This document shows, piece after piece, positions 22,794 through 35,235 of a stretch of 64,000 bases of DNA; the first letter of the stretch is position 1, and the number at the start of each line of letters is the position of its first letter. Position numbers and translations under genes: made by a program. The notes beneath the pieces are model-generated. The model made no database searches and was not told where the DNA came from. It was given only the letters and a program-made list of their open reading frames with translations. Source of the DNA: Vandiemenella viatica (Eukaryota > Arthropoda > Insecta > Orthoptera > Morabidae); assembly GCA_031002005.1 (NCBI GenBank), contig JARYHS010009186.1, positions 109,094,829-109,158,828 on the forward strand, written 5' to 3'.

Positions 22794-23039
22794 TTAAAAT
22801 AATAGTATATATTATTGTAGATCATACACAAACTGACTACTAAATAAACAAAATCTTAACTACATATATACCATAGAAAAAGTAAACGCACATTGCATTG
22901 TTGGCCGGGAGATCATGGATCACGTGATAGAGTTTCGATTTGCCAAACATTTTGCTTCCGTCGTGGCTGAACCTACAGTTTAAAGTTGAATCTGAACAAC
23001 AGAACGTTCAGGCGGGACTCATATGATCAAAATCAACTG

Positions 23040-23130
23040 TTTGAAATTCTGGCCTCCGACGGGATTTGAACACGGAACCGGACATCGAACTTTTGAAAGC
23101 AAAGGATTTAACCGATAAGCCACCAGTCAG
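23040..23130 (-). repeat. tRNA-like SINE head
   Basis: On the minus strand, box-A-like 'tggcttatcggtta' is followed by box-B-like 'gtgttcaaatccc' at tRNA-like spacing, with 'ggtggctt' and 'aggccag' at the edges. This is another tRNA-derived head, of a different type from copy A. No body or tail was delimited. Confidence 0.45.
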
Positions 23131-24025
23131 GTGTCAGTCAAGGTATTGCAGACTTTTACATTTTATGCGTCTGTCTGTTACCTTTCCGTTAGTTTACAAA
23201 ATTCCTTGACAAATATATTATTTATACACAATAAAGTACAATACGTCCCTCCTCATTACAAATAGTATTTTCTTGTCAGATTTCTTCTTCAAGATCAGTT
23301 TAGTCGTTTAGACGTGAAAACATAACAAACAGATGTAGGACAGTTACTTTCGCGCTTATAATATTAATATAGATAAATACGAAGATGAAAGAAGGGACCG
23401 GATAAAACCTGGTACTGCGCCTTCCTTCCAAAGGACATATGTAGATGAGACATATAAAAACGACACGTTTCAAATATACTCGGAAACTATCGTTAATATG
23501 GCAACGGCGTGAAGTTGGTTTGAATGCGTTGGCACGATAAGTGATACGCACTTGTTTCTACAATATCTTATTTACCTCTCGTTCCTTCAAGTTCACAAAA
23601 GATTTACGTGTCCACTGCGAAAAGTAAAAGATTCTCGGGCAGGAAGGTGTTACAACAACAGTATTATTTATCAGATTGCGTACACAAACAGGTGGTGATA
23701 CTATTCATCCAAAGCCGTAAGCGTATAACAGTGTATAATAAATTACGCAATAAGTTCCTACTTAAAGTTTGGACAGCAGTTTATAATATCACTCATGCAA
23801 GTCTTCACACCACAGAGATCTTATAAAAATACAAGGCCTTATGCACAAACATACACGAAAAACTGTTCTTAACATTGTCCAGCAACTGGTGAGTTTTTAA
23901 AGTGTACATACAATCATTAAAAAATAGTTAATTTCACCAAAAAACACCTCTCGGTCGGTGCCATGAAGCTTTACTGTTAAAAAGAAGGGTGTAAGAGCCA
24001 AGCGTTTTAGGAATCATTTGAGCCG
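23131..24025. other. Intergenic sequence
   Basis: No supported feature. Confidence 0.5.
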
Positions 24026-24037
24026 ATTTGCATCAGA
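24026..24037. repeat. Left target-site duplication of SINE copy C
   Basis: ATTTGCATCAGA recurs exactly at 24292-24303. Confidence 0.85.
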
Positions 24038-24291
24038 TTTTTTTTTTTAACTGCTTTACGTCTCTTTTAACATCGAGGTCTTTAGAGACGGGAAAGGATG
24101 GGGGGCAAGGATGGGGGCAAGGAATGGGAAGGAATTCGGCCATGGCCTTTTGATGGAAGCATCCCGGCATTTGCCTGGAGTGATTTGGGAAACCATGGAA
24201 AACCCAAATCTGGATGCCCGGACGGGGATTCGAACCGCCATCCTCCCGAATGTGAGGCGAGAACGCTAACCGTTACACCGCCCCGCTCGGT
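24038..24291 (-). mobile_element. tRNA-derived SINE, copy C (near full length)
   Basis: Same family and orientation as copy A. It has a T run (A tail) at its left edge, 'aactgctttacgtctc', the 'ggccatggcc' and 'gtgatttgggaaaccatgg' blocks, and a box-B reverse complement 'ggggattcgaaccgcc'. The head ends 'ccgttacaccgcccc'. Exact 12-bp target duplications flank it. Similarity to copy A is high over the whole length, suggesting recent activity. Confidence 0.9.
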
Positions 24292-24303
24292 ATTTGCATC
24301 AGA
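24292..24303. repeat. Right target-site duplication of SINE copy C
   Basis: Exact second copy of ATTTGCATCAGA. Confidence 0.85.
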
Positions 24304-26183
24304 AATTTCTTTTTGAGGCGCATTCTTACATGTGATAGTTCTTTGTTATATCACTGTACGCCTGAAACGAAGAGTGTTGGTGCGGAATTTCTTTGGAAAT
24401 GGGAAATAACTATAAGAAAGGTGAAACCCTAATTTGTTTGTTGGCTGTGTTCTCATGACCTCTGTCTGCAGTACAAATTGTTAACGTTGGCTCATACTCT
24501 GAATTATACGAAGGCACGAATAAAGAGGTCTTTCTTTTAGAAAGACGTACGATTCTCATCCACGGCTTTCTTATTTTGCTTTGATAACATTCCACCCCAC
24601 ACAGCTACAGCTAATAAAGTTAAATTAGAATAACTGCATCAGAAAGCTAAGTCTGAACTTCCCCGTTTTACCTCCCCTTGATAAAGGTTTAACTTGCGCA
24701 GCCATAATTTGTAGACTTGATTCAAGGTGAGGAAATAAATTATATTTCGAAACACTTTATCACTCTACACATGTGAAAAACATAGTTTTACCATCGTAGT
24801 AAACGATACTTTAATTTTGATCTATGGTGAAATAACTTATTATCAAAGTTCTTCGTTGATGAAACCAGACTTTATATTATTAGAAATAACTCTTGGTCTT
24901 ATAAAACATGTAGCTAAATTTGTAAACTATATTCTTTATTCACACTAACACAGCACAACGATAAAGACCTGTAGATCATAAAGAAACAATTTAACAAAAA
25001 CAATGATAATTTTTAATCATCTAAATTGCATTAAAAATAAATTATAAGTGAATCCATGTATAGGAAGAATAATAATTCTGTACACATTTAGTATAAAACC
25101 CTACATTTTTATCATTACAGAGATACATATTTATTCATTAATCATCATTCTAATTTCTATCGTCCTTATTCTTCAATTAACAATTTCTCTGAATATAAAT
25201 CGAATGCTTATTTCTCCAATGTCGTATTCGATTTTTAACACATTAATAACATTATCTGACAGGTTTCCAAATACGCATTCTAGTATGTAAAACGTAGCAA
25301 ACTTAAATCCCAGTATAATTAATTTGTCTCCGAAATCAATGCTACATTAGTTTGTTTATTCTACCTAACTGTGTGTGAAGATTGTATCCAATTTTCAAAA
25401 TATTTACGATGTAATACATTGTTATTTTCAAACAACTGCCTTATTAGCTCCACGTTCTTTACTCATTTATCGATCGCATTAGTAACATTGTCTGGATTAT
25501 TATTAGTGTTTGAATGTTTGGCTTAACAACGTGACAAGACAAAGGGAAAAAACTGAGTGAAAATCGAATCGTTCTTTGTCCTGGACGAGCGGTTAGTAAC
25601 GATCGCTTCTGACTGTTCACTCCACTTCTCCATACCAATTATGTCCTAATGCCCCGTACGAACAGCACTTAATACTACAGGTGATAAGTCATCGAGAGGC
25701 ACAAAAAAAAATGCCGCCAGGACTAAAAGCAATTAAGACACTATGTTGTATGGTACCGGCAGTTTCCACTAAATCCTTATCTAAGAAGCTCTTTCGAGAG
25801 TAACACCTTCTGACTTTCATTCAATAATAGGCCATCACAACAGAAAAAAAATTCTCTCCGTTAAAAGGTTATTCACATTGTGATGCATTTTCTTGCACGG
25901 ATCCGAGTATCTGATAAAGACATAGCGACAGCAGAAAATAGACCAGGATGTCTTAATGAATCCGCAGAGTGCCCGGCCGAATGGTTTAATTGTCTGCCGG
26001 TGACGAGTCACGGACACCAAAAAAGAGGATCACGGACTACTTAGCGATAACGAGACGTCTGATTTCATTTACAGGGCTTCAAACAGAGTGCTCGCATCTT
26101 TCTTAGCCGTCACTAATGTAATTATAACCATTATTGCTTATAAGAGTTCTCAATCAATCGGAAGAGCTTTCTAGGCATGTATA
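24304..26183. other. Intergenic sequence
   Basis: About 1.9 kb of AT-rich DNA without recognised genes. A weak tRNA-like box-A string ('ggccgaatggtttaa', near 25977) has no box B at the right distance. Confidence 0.5.
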
Positions 26184-26202
26184 AACTTTTAAAGAGTTTG
26201 GA

Positions 26203-26500
26203 ATGCAAGCCGAGGATTGGTTGGGCCCTGCAGAAGGAGGTACACTTAGTCAGGTATTGGAGGTAGTGTGGCCAGTTCCTTTACTTCTTACCTAACCTAA
26301 CCCGGTAATCCCACCGGGTACAGTAGACATATTGTTTAAAGTGGAATCCAATCTGTGGAAGAGTTAGGACGTACTTCAGAGGTGTGCCAGAGGTGATAAT
26401 CAGGTTAAGGGCCGATATAAACCCCTACCAAGTCAGGGATTCGAACCAGGGACATTTCGATCCCCAGACAGACGTCTTAACCATTCAGCCATTTCGTATG
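26203..26500 (-). mobile_element. tRNA-derived SINE, third family
   Basis: On the minus strand the head has box A 'tggctgaatggttaaga' (26477-26493) and box B 'ggttcgaatcc' (26437-26447). The body is unlike copy A: 'ggtaggggtttatatcggcc' and a 'ggttaggttaggtaag' segment. Flanks 26184-26202 and 26501-26518 are similar (aacttttaaagagtttgga against aacttttatgggtttgga), consistent with an aged target duplication. Confidence 0.7.
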
Positions 26501-26940
26501 AACTTTTATGGGTTTGGAAATTTATGCACATAACACTATCAGTTAATAAATTGTCTGACAGCAGGCCTTATTTGGTCCAAGAACGATGTTTGAATGGATA
26601 TTGGTCAAAATAATTCTCTAACAGTTAAAAGATTAGCTAAATTTTATACCCATTACAGGACTCTGAAATAGTTATGGGGAAATTGGTTGAGGCTAAATCT
26701 TTGAGCTGCAGTGGAGAATCCGTGGCCCTTTTAGTACCTAGTTATTATCTACCTGTTGCTTTATTCACGTTATGCTTGGAATAAAAAAATCTTCGATTTC
26801 ATCAGGATCTTAATCACTGCTCATTTTGTAGTCTGTAGTTCTAGCTTACAATAGGAAAAACATTATATATTTCCAATCAAGACAACATAAAATTTCAAAA
26901 CTAGACCGTACTCTTAGTGCACTGTCTAAGAGTAAAGTGA

Positions 26941-27304
26941 TCACTTCTAGCTTACGTATGTTTCAGTAAATACGTATATCGATGTATTCATCCTGCAATG
27001 CAGCAAACAGAACAATTGAAAATAAAACATTCTTAAAGCGATATAGCTAGAAAATTAATATAATTATTTTCTCTAGTTTTATCAATTACTGCATGATAGA
27101 TTTCTATGTCTGTTCACTTCTAGCTTACGTTTGTTTCATTTACTACATATATCAATGTGTTCATCCTGCATGTTCAATAAGCAAAACAATTGCAACTAAA
27201 ACGTTCTTAAAATGACATATCCAGAAAATGAGTAGAATTATTTTCTCTAGTTTAGTTGATGTGATATAGTTTTATTAATTAATGCGTGATAGGTTTCTAT
27301 ACCA
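26941..27304 (+). repeat. Tandem duplication of a roughly 175-bp unit
   Basis: Copy 1 (26941-27113) and copy 2 (27114-27304) share 'tcacttctagcttacg', 'tgtattcatcctgca'-like, 'aattattttctctagttt' and 'gcgtgatag'-like segments in the same order. Substitutions are scattered and copy 2 has a short insertion near its end. It is not coding. The unit's identity is unknown. Confidence 0.75.
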
Positions 27305-27311
27305 GTGGAAA

Positions 27312-27494
27312 TTTTTTATGGCTTTACGCCTCGTCGACGTCGAGATCGCTAGAGGCAGGAAAGGAATGGGGACAAGGAACGAGAAGGAATTCAGCCGTGG
27401 CCTTTTGAAGGAACCATTGAAAATTCAAATCTGGATGGCCGGACGGGGATTCGAATCCACATCCTGCTGAACAGTTCATCCACCACGTTAGGTA
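27312..27494 (-). mobile_element. SINE copy D, internally shortened
   Basis: Member of the copy-A family with 'ggctttacgcctcgtcgacgtcg' type tail sequence, 'gccgtggccttttgaagg' and box-B complement 'ggggattcgaatcc'. The 'gtgatttgggaaaccatgg' part of the body is missing. Imperfect flanking repeats (27298-27311 tataccagtggaaa and 27495-27507 tatatcagtgaaa) look like an eroded target duplication. Confidence 0.7.
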
Positions 27495-27899
27495 TATATC
27501 AGTGAAATGGTTTCTGTAAGAAGGTTTCTGTTAGAAGGTTTCTTTAGGAAAAAATGTATATCTACTTTCACTAAAATAGTAAAATTTGTGCCTTACAGAA
27601 GTGTATTAACTAAGTGGACAATCACACAAACATATTTTTATTTTTCTCGTATACAATATCAAAGTGAAGATGGCGTAATGTTCATACATTCTCATAATGG
27701 AGTTCTTCTTATATATTTTTTCACAAATTTTGCTCCATGTCTATGGCAAAGTTTTCTACGAAATTTCATTTCATAACAAGCCTGACATGTTTATGAAAAT
27801 GAGTTACTATCGATTTTCTACTTTTCGAATCTCTAGTTTTTTCACTAGTTGTGAGTAATTCAATAAATACATTTGAAGGTTTTAGTCATGAACGTGTCA

Positions 27900-28050
27900 T
27901 AGTACCTAGCACGCTGAGGGGGCCAGGCTTCTGGCATGACGCGGGTTGTAATCCCTGTTCCACCATGCAGATTTCGGCTTTACATGGTTTCCGGAAATCA
28001 GTCAACGTTCCACGATCTAACGGATCCTTCAATAGGCCAATGGCTTAACT
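27900..28050 (+). repeat. Degenerate SINE fragment
   Basis: Plus-strand order 'gcgggttgtaatccc' (box-B-like), 'atgcagatttcggctttacatgg' shortened core and 'tttccggaaatcagtc' follows the copy-A family with many substitutions. No tail or target duplication was found. Confidence 0.5.
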
Positions 28051-28069
28051 CCTTTCATTTCCTTGTTAG

Positions 28070-28412
28070 AGAGCGTGCATAAACCACGTAGCTCCATTTT
28101 GACCTCTAACCCCCTTCCCCCCCCCCCCACCCCATGTAGCACGTAGCTTTTTTCTCTTTTGTTTCCAGAAGACATTTTGTACTGTATTCTTTTGAAACTA
28201 TTGTAAATTACATACGGAGATAATTAACAGAGGGAAATAAATATTCACATGGAGTTGTGAGTTCTGTTCCTCATTTTAACTGTGAAACATGTTATGAAAG
28301 TAAAGCTACGTGGCCTGGCTCGGAACCCCCCCTCCCCCGACGTAGCCCAGCGTAGCCTTCCAGCCAACCCCTCCCACCCCCTGGACCGAGCCTCGTAGTT
28401 TGTGCAAGATCC
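28070..28412. mobile_element. C-rich MITE-like element
   Basis: The left part reads 'cgtgcataaaccacgtagctc' shortened, followed by a C run. The right part, inverted, reads 'cttgcacaaactacgaggctc' shortened. The 'tgca.aaac.acg' termini and C/G-rich interior resemble a widespread arthropod MITE type beginning 'gtgcataaactacg'. The interior also repeats 'acgtagc' several times (28098, 28141, 28305 region). No clean target duplication was seen, so the edges are approximate. Confidence 0.45.
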
Positions 28413-28779
28413 CTTATCAGCCCTTTCCCGCATCTACCGAACTCGATGACGCGTGAAGCCATAAGCCATCAACAATAACCAGTTGAACATAGCGTCCTAG
28501 CAATCATTTCTTTGAAGCGATTGAGCGTGGCTTCACCTTGACCTGTCCTTTCACATTAAAGAGCTTGCTGCTGGTCATACGTGCATCTCCCTGCAATCCG
28601 AATCAGTTACTGCGATTCCACTGTTCTATACATCCTTAGATTTTGGAGTAATGCATACCATACTCCCACGAGTTGCAATTTTCAGCAACAGTAGTGCATA
28701 GAATTGTAGTTAATAATCCAATTAACAATGTTTATACTAAATAAATAAACTCAACTCTGGCTTCCAGTAGCGTAAATTG

Positions 28780-29070
28780 TGGGACGTTTGGAAGGCGTCT
28801 ATCTCACCCCTCATTTTCAACCACGTCTCTGAATAACTTTGTTTACGCACTGCAGCGGAAACGGTGGAAAATAAAAGCCAATCCAGCGCGATGACGTCAA
28901 CCATTTTTCTGCTCATTACCGAGGTGAAGCTGTTTTAGCATTTTGATAGCCGGGTTCCCAAAAATCTCTTACCCGGGATAAAATTGTAGTTTTTTTTTCG
29001 AAATTAAATGCAAGTCCTTTTTGAACACTGTGTTAGGCCGCAGCTGCCCCAGACGAACATTTATTGCGTG
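28780..29070. other. GC-elevated unique island
   Basis: No repeat features. It contains a CRE-like 'gatgacgtcaac' near 28891. It has no ORF with recognisable content and is a candidate regulatory block. Confidence 0.3.
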
Positions 29071-29449
29071 ATCGATACACCACTGTACAATACACCGCTG
29101 CGTTTGTTCAATGTTGTTTACATTTATAAGCTACTTAAAACCGACATTCACTAAGGTGCACGGGGCTAAAAAATAACAAACGGTCCGCACATAATAGCCT
29201 TTATCAAAGCTATCTTTGACATAACATCACCCTTAATGTGAGGGGCGATTTTGTTTGATGCAAATAATCCGGTTGTTTGACATATATACAACGTTTCATA
29301 ATCTCTACATAGTACTCGAGCTTCAACAAATTTCTAGGAACATTATTTCGTTACACAACTTTTCGCAACAGAGACCTAGCATACTGAGTACAAAGAATTT
29401 AATCGTTTTCACGACAAAATAAAATCAACTATCACCTAAATTGCGAGAC

Positions 29450-30010
29450 CCAATCCACCTATACGTAAAGCAGCCTGTCACTGAGGTAAGAGGATCGCAA
29501 AACTCCATCGCTCAGCGCATGGGGAGTGAGTGAACGGCTGAAAACGCGACAGAAAAGAAACAGTGCCACCGCAATTTTTATGCATTAACAATAATTCATC
29601 AGCCATTACCGCTGCCACTGCCTCCGATGGCCGCTGGCGAAAATGGAACGAAAAAAAAAGTGTGCGGCCAAACGCATTAGTCGTGCCTGCGGCACTCTTG
29701 TTGTTGTTGTTGCTGCTGTTATTGTTTTATTTCTGCCAGGCTAAAAACTTCCTCGACTGCAGTCCATCACAACTTAATCGAACACCGCATTTGATTGATA
29801 TTTCATATCATCGATGGTGCGGTTCCTGTCAATTTCCGCTGCCCCCCGGGGTGGACCCTGAGGGCGAGGTAATGGCTGCCTGACTACGCCTTGCCGACTG
29901 CAAAAAAATACACGCAGCATTAATAGTTTATGGGAACGCGTGGCGTGCTAGCGAGTCACGGGAGGTGGAACTGTCAGCCGCTTCGCGTACCACTGTGCGT
30001 TTACCACTCG
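29450..30010. other. GC-elevated island with a 106-codon ORF of doubtful meaning
   Basis: The plus frame 29563-29883 has a leucine run created by a (TTG/CTG) tract near 29698-29722. Apart from this there is no domain. The surrounding DNA lacks repeats and is GC-elevated, so the block may be regulatory or part of an untranslated exon. Confidence 0.25.
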
Positions 30011-30847
30011 CTGCTACAATCCTTATGGAATAGCAAACTAACTACGTCTCTTTACCTTCACTGAAGTGACTGCATAACTAACAATTTTTTAACACTTAAT
30101 TACTGCTTTTCTTCTTAAGTTTATAGACACTTGTAAGACTCCTGTTTAGTTAATGGTGATAATATATGTGAGGCATAGTTCTTGATTACTGCAAGACCAA
30201 ACTTCGTGCTTATTAAAGTTCTCAAATTACTGATACATAGCACTAGAAGCCGGTTAATTGAATTTAAATCCGTTCGTAGTCACCGTAGGTCGCCAGATAG
30301 GGTCCTAAACCAGTGCGACACAAGGGGTGGATAATTAACTAAGAAAAGTCTTCAAGAATAAGATAATGATGTTAAGTTCTCCACACATTTATTGAACTAA
30401 CGTCCAACATCGAACCGGCTGGCCACTATAAAAATTTAGATGATAAAGTTATCGAGACTTCGTAAACCGTAGATTGCTAGATTCTTTGATAAAAGGAAAG
30501 TTAATAATCAAGTCAGTTCACATTAAATTACTTCTGACGTCACATTTCACTGTTCTGATATATCTTCTTAAACTGTTCAACTCTATGTTAAACACACATC
30601 ATTCTGGCTAAATAAACTCAGTATCCTCCTGGATTCTTGCTACACCGCACTGTTCATATAGCGTCTCACACTACAGGACGCGAGCCGTCCGCTACCATAC
30701 TTCGACTACGACTGACTTGAAACAATGTATTCATGCGCTCATTTCGGCGCTACTTGCGGGTCGGCGGAATACTACTGTTATTTTACACGACGTTTCGAGT
30801 CAACGGCAGCACTGCCTACCCTATTCTCGAAGCAATTCGGATCATTT
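30011..30847. other. Intergenic sequence
   Basis: No supported feature. Confidence 0.5.
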
Positions 30848-30860
30848 TTGAACCTCAATT
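30848..30860. repeat. Left target-site duplication of SINE copy E
   Basis: TTGAACCTCAATT recurs exactly at 31093-31105. Confidence 0.9.
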
Positions 30861-31092
30861 CTCGCCTCGCATTCGGGAGGACGGCGGTTCGAATCCCCGT
30901 CCGGGCATCCAGATTTGGGTTTTCCATGGTTTCCACAAATCACTCCAGGCAAATGCCGGGATGCTTCCTTCAAAAAAGGCCATGGCCGAATTCCTTCCCA
31001 TTCCTTGCCCTCATCCTTGCCCCCCATCCTTTCCCGTCTCTAAAGACCTCGATGTTAAAAAGAGACGTAAAGCAGTTACAAAAAAAAAAAAA
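30861..31092 (+). mobile_element. 5'-truncated tRNA-derived SINE, copy E
   Basis: Plus-strand member of the copy-A family. It begins inside the tRNA-like head at 'ctcgcctcgcattcggg', so box A is missing. Box B 'ggttcgaatcccc' is present. The body includes 'gttttccatggtttcc', 'aggcaaatgccgggatg' and 'ggccatggccgaattcc', and it ends in an A tail at about 31079-31092. An exact 13-bp target duplication flanks it, so the truncation happened at insertion. The 123- and 175-codon frames crossing it are read-through of the SINE. Confidence 0.9.
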
Positions 31093-31105
31093 TTGAACCT
31101 CAATT
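31093..31105. repeat. Right target-site duplication of SINE copy E
   Basis: Exact second copy of TTGAACCTCAATT. Confidence 0.9.
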
Positions 31106-32040
31106 TCTTCTGTCGTATTCATTCTGCATGTCTAAAATTTCCGTTATGGATAGATATCAGCAATCTTAGCAAACGTACTAAATTTTATTTTGTTACTGTT
31201 CTTACTTCGGATGTTATTCGGATGCAAACTTCAGCGATTTTGTTTTCACTAACTGATTGATGATCATCAAAACAATAAGACACTTCCCGTAGCCGTAGAG
31301 AGCTGAAATTTGGTACACAGATAAAATTTTACCCACATGTTATGAAAAAAATCTGAAACTCGTAAATTTCTATATACCTACTACCTCTTACCTACCCATA
31401 ACGAGAAATTGTTTACTCACTATTAGCTTTATACACCATAGTTTTTCATTGTGTAGTAATCTTATTATGTTTAACTAATGTGTTAAATTTTACTTCTTTC
31501 CTTTTATTACTTCAGAAGTTATTGAAATTCAAAATTTTATTTCGGCACGACAACCAAATTCCACTGTACTTCCAGTAATCCTATAAACAAGTAATTTGGT
31601 ACACATATATGGTTTCATCCCTAAATCATAAGAAAAATCTAATATTGGAGTTTTTCCCAGTATTTATTTAATTACAATCCCAAACATGAAAAATTCTGGC
31701 ACATATTTGCTGCTTAATTGCTTTTCCCCGGATGAAACTATAATCCTGATATTTCTGTAGTACGTAGAGGTGAGAAAGTTCAACCAAAGCCTTAAATTTT
31801 ACTTTGTTCCTATGCTTTGTGTTGAAGTTACTAGTAATTTTGTTTGTGGTGATAGTGAAACTAACGCCAATTGCTCGGCTACGGCGCACACCCATTGTTC
31901 TCAGATAGTGGGTCATTGTTGGTAACATATATTGATGTCTTAAATTCTGAAATGTTTTTATTCGCCGATTTTTAAATGGAATCATTACATTGAGCGGCAA
32001 TTCAGAATAAGCGGTAAACTTACAAAAGGAAATGAAATGT
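31106..32040. other. Intergenic sequence with weak repeat motif
   Basis: 'gctgaaatttggtacacag' at about 31304 and 'taatttggtacacatat' at about 31591 suggest two weak copies of a dispersed insect repeat motif. No class can be assigned. Confidence 0.4.
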
Positions 32041-32568
32041 CACAAAAACAATTCTTGTAAAAATAGGCCACGTCACGTGTTCATGTAGTGACAAAAAGTT
32101 ATGAGATCTTCTTCTGAGCCAAGTCTACACTTTACATTGTGTATTTAATTTTTGAAACAGAATTCTTTCTCTCGGTGTCATAGATCGTTTATTTAAAATT
32201 TTAAAAAATCTGATGACTTGGCAATTATGCATGCCGTGTTTTAGTTAACCTATATAAATACCATAAATGTGTTGCTTTATCAAACTTAAAAATATGTAAA
32301 AGACAAGATTTCCCTGGCTCTTGTTCGAATTCGACAAGTATTTATTATGCCCTCAATTAAAATAAAAATTACGAAGTGCCTAATGGCCAAGTCATCAGAT
32401 TTTATTTTTATCCTGAAAAACCATCTATGACACGGAGAGAAACCATTCTGTTTCAAAAAGTGAATACACGCTGTAAAGTGTAGACTTGGCTCAGAAGAAG
32501 ATCTCATAACGTTTTGTCACTACATGAATACCAGACTTGGCCTTATTTTTACAAGAATTGTTTTTGTG
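32041..32568. mobile_element. Fold-back element with about 195-bp inverted arms
   Basis: The left arm (32041-32235) and right arm (32373-32568) are inverted copies over nearly their whole length. Examples are 'cacaaaaacaattcttgtaa' at the left edge and its complement at the right edge, and 'gagatcttcttctgagccaa' with its complement near 32475-32494. The spacer is about 137 bp. There is no coding capacity and no clear target duplication. Such long arms fit a fold-back or MITE-type DNA element, and the DNA could form a long hairpin. Confidence 0.85.
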
Positions 32569-32639
32569 GGATGAACAGACTGTCGTGAGACGAAATTGCG
32601 ATACATCGCTCTTGGCTGTTCTTTACTTCTCTTACAAAC

Positions 32640-32850
32640 ACTGTAACTTCATAAGAAACGACTACCCAGAAGAGTAAGTGGATGGAATTTGCGCTGAGGG
32701 AACAGATGAAGGTAAGAAGAGAAATATTTGAATATTGTGGACGTATTTTGTAAGGGGTATGTTGAGGTGGAGAGCTTAGCGTAAGATTAGAAGAGATGGA
32801 GGATTGCATCAAACCAACGAGAGTCTGATAACAGAAAAAAAAAAAAAAAC
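32640..32850 (+). mobile_element. LINE 3' end with A tail
   Basis: Plus-strand relic of the family at 5466 and 19345. It reads 'ggaggattgcatcaaacca' just before an A run (about 32836-32850), the reverse complement of the 'tggtttgatgcaatcctcc' end of those copies. No open RT segment survives. Confidence 0.65.
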
Positions 32851-35230
32851 TCATTTCTAGCAGCACAGAGAAAGACTACATACCAACAAAACAAAATAAA
32901 AACTATCCACGATAACTCATTCTTTAATATTGGCGCCAAAAACCCAGGATCAGAAGAAATATTATTAGCTATATTAGGTTTTTTATGGCATATATCTAGT
33001 CCTTTGTAAGAAAGCCATTTTTGAGGTTTTCGAAATTTTTATTAATTTTGTAATTATTTCTTTCGTAGACTCTGGACCATACATAGCTTGTTATAAACGT
33101 ATTGCAACCACACGTTATTAAAAAAAAGTAAGAAATGAGAACATCGACACAAAAATAAAAAATATTATTTGCTGGCACACAAATACAAGTTATATTTCTT
33201 TAATAAACTGGTTTATTCATTTCGTCAAGAATTCACGTCAGTGATCACTAGACAAAGATACTGCGATTGCTCTCATTAATTATCTAAAAATTTCATTTTT
33301 ACACTTTCTATTATATAAATTGCCAATTGATCTACATTCTGCTGTTGCGTCCAGAACATGTAATACCAAAATTCATTCAGTTATTCCTCTCTTACGGCTC
33401 TCTACCTAACTTTGGAATAAGCATCTTTTTCTTCTTCTCTGGCAGGGCAACTAAGTTTTGTTTCGTAGTAAACATTAATGTTGCATTATCTACAACAAAA
33501 ATAATACCTGTAAGAATTAACCGGTAAGCTGTAAATAAATTAATCATTAAAACGAACAACAACAAGGTTAACAAACAGTTTATTTACATCGCATATGTTG
33601 GACCTTACAATTATGGACGCTCTTGCATAAAACCTGGGACTTCCGTTCCGTTGGTCCATTGTATGAAGGACACCTACGTCTGAATTGGCTTTACTGGAAG
33701 ACACGACGAAACACCATCCAAATCTACCTTTTTCTGGGAGCGCAGAATCGAATGGCGTGTGAAACGAAGTTGCCTTGGCTTAGAAACAAAAATTTCTTTC
33801 GTGGGAAAAATGTGGTGTGCTGAAACGTCACACGTTCTACGCTGAAAATATCGGCTGTCCCCATTTATAAAAACACCAGGCTAGCAGTACATTCCTACAT
33901 TCATTTTATATATTTATATCACTAGTGACTATCTTTTATCTATTGATTCGGGTTTTTCCTTCCAATTATGGCGTTAAAAAAGTTTAAGAAATTCAATATT
34001 GTTGGCATAGCATAAAATTTTATTTCTAATAAAATCACAGTATACCATCTGTGCCACATTAATTTCTGCTAAAAAGCTATTTACCTATTAATTGTGTAAG
34101 TTTGCATCGGTCATCAAGTTATTTTAGAAATTCATTCTGTACTTTTTACTACAAGGTTTAAGTAAGGTGCTAAGGAATGTATATTTCCTAGCTGCCGAAA
34201 TTTTCTAATACGTCTGTTTCTTTGATGAATTTCTATTTTCTTATTACTTTATGCCATATCATTATAGGTGGATTCTTTGATTGATCTCCTTGTGTTAAGT
34301 ATCTACTGAGATGGTAATCGCCACGATTTGGTGTTCACCTTTAAAATGGTTCCATGCACTAGCATTAAAATGTATTATATTGTGACGATAAGTTGAGAAT
34401 AACCAATGTTACTATGTTTTCAAAATTCTACGATGATCAGAGAAACCCTTAAGAAAGGGCGCCTCCTTGTTTTAAAATTTTTAGAGTAGTTTAGCGAAAA
34501 CGATTTCCACACTAACCTAAGCCAAAGTCCAATCTGGGTATACTTGTTACGGTTAACTAGTGTGAGACAAATAATTTGGCGAATATCTGTGAAACCCCTG
34601 GATAATTGTAAACGCAGGGAGTTGTACAGCGTTGGAAGCCAACAAGTTTCGGACTATTGACTCCTGGTTACCAGGTAATGGTAAGAGAAGAATATTACCC
34701 AGGATTTTGTGGAATTTAGAAAGAGAGTCAACATGCTGCTTCGGCGGGAGTTACCATAGCCCTTTGCCATCTAATGACCTTAGATAAGCCAATAGCATCA
34801 GTGTAATTTCTGATGCCATATATTCTGCCAATCAGCATGATTAATATTCCAAAGGAGAGGGGCGACATCTTTTGATACAAAAAGCAAGCGGGATGTGTCG
34901 AGCAGTGGGTAGCGTAAGGTGAACGAATATGACGAAGAGTCTAGGAAAACCAGAATATTTGTTTTTACAATTATACATAGCGAACATGAATATCAGCGCG
35001 TTATTCACGCTTGCAGAATCGCCAAGGCAAAACATTTATCAGAAGTGCGGGTTTAGCATCTACCTGGGAGATAGACGAATAGCAAAACACACAAATCCCT
35101 AGTGGATTAGCCGGGAAACACCTGGGCTGCTCTAAGCTGCTGAGGGCCCAGGAGGTTTGAATGAAAGGCAAGATAAACAGCCATTTCCCGACGGGATGAG
35201 TATTTTGCAGAGGTTTGAAAGTACAGTATT
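32851..35230. other. Intergenic sequence
   Basis: About 2.4 kb of AT-rich DNA with no gene, SINE or inverted repeat that I can support. Confidence 0.5.
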
Positions 35231-35235
35231 CATCA

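Noticed and set aside
29563..29883. 106-codon ORF with a leucine-rich stretch resembling a membrane segment
   Set aside because: The leucine run comes from a TTG/CTG repeat; no other protein feature and no splice evidence.
30733..31260. 175-codon open frame on the plus strand
   Set aside because: Most of it is read-through of the SINE copy E and its flanks; no domain.
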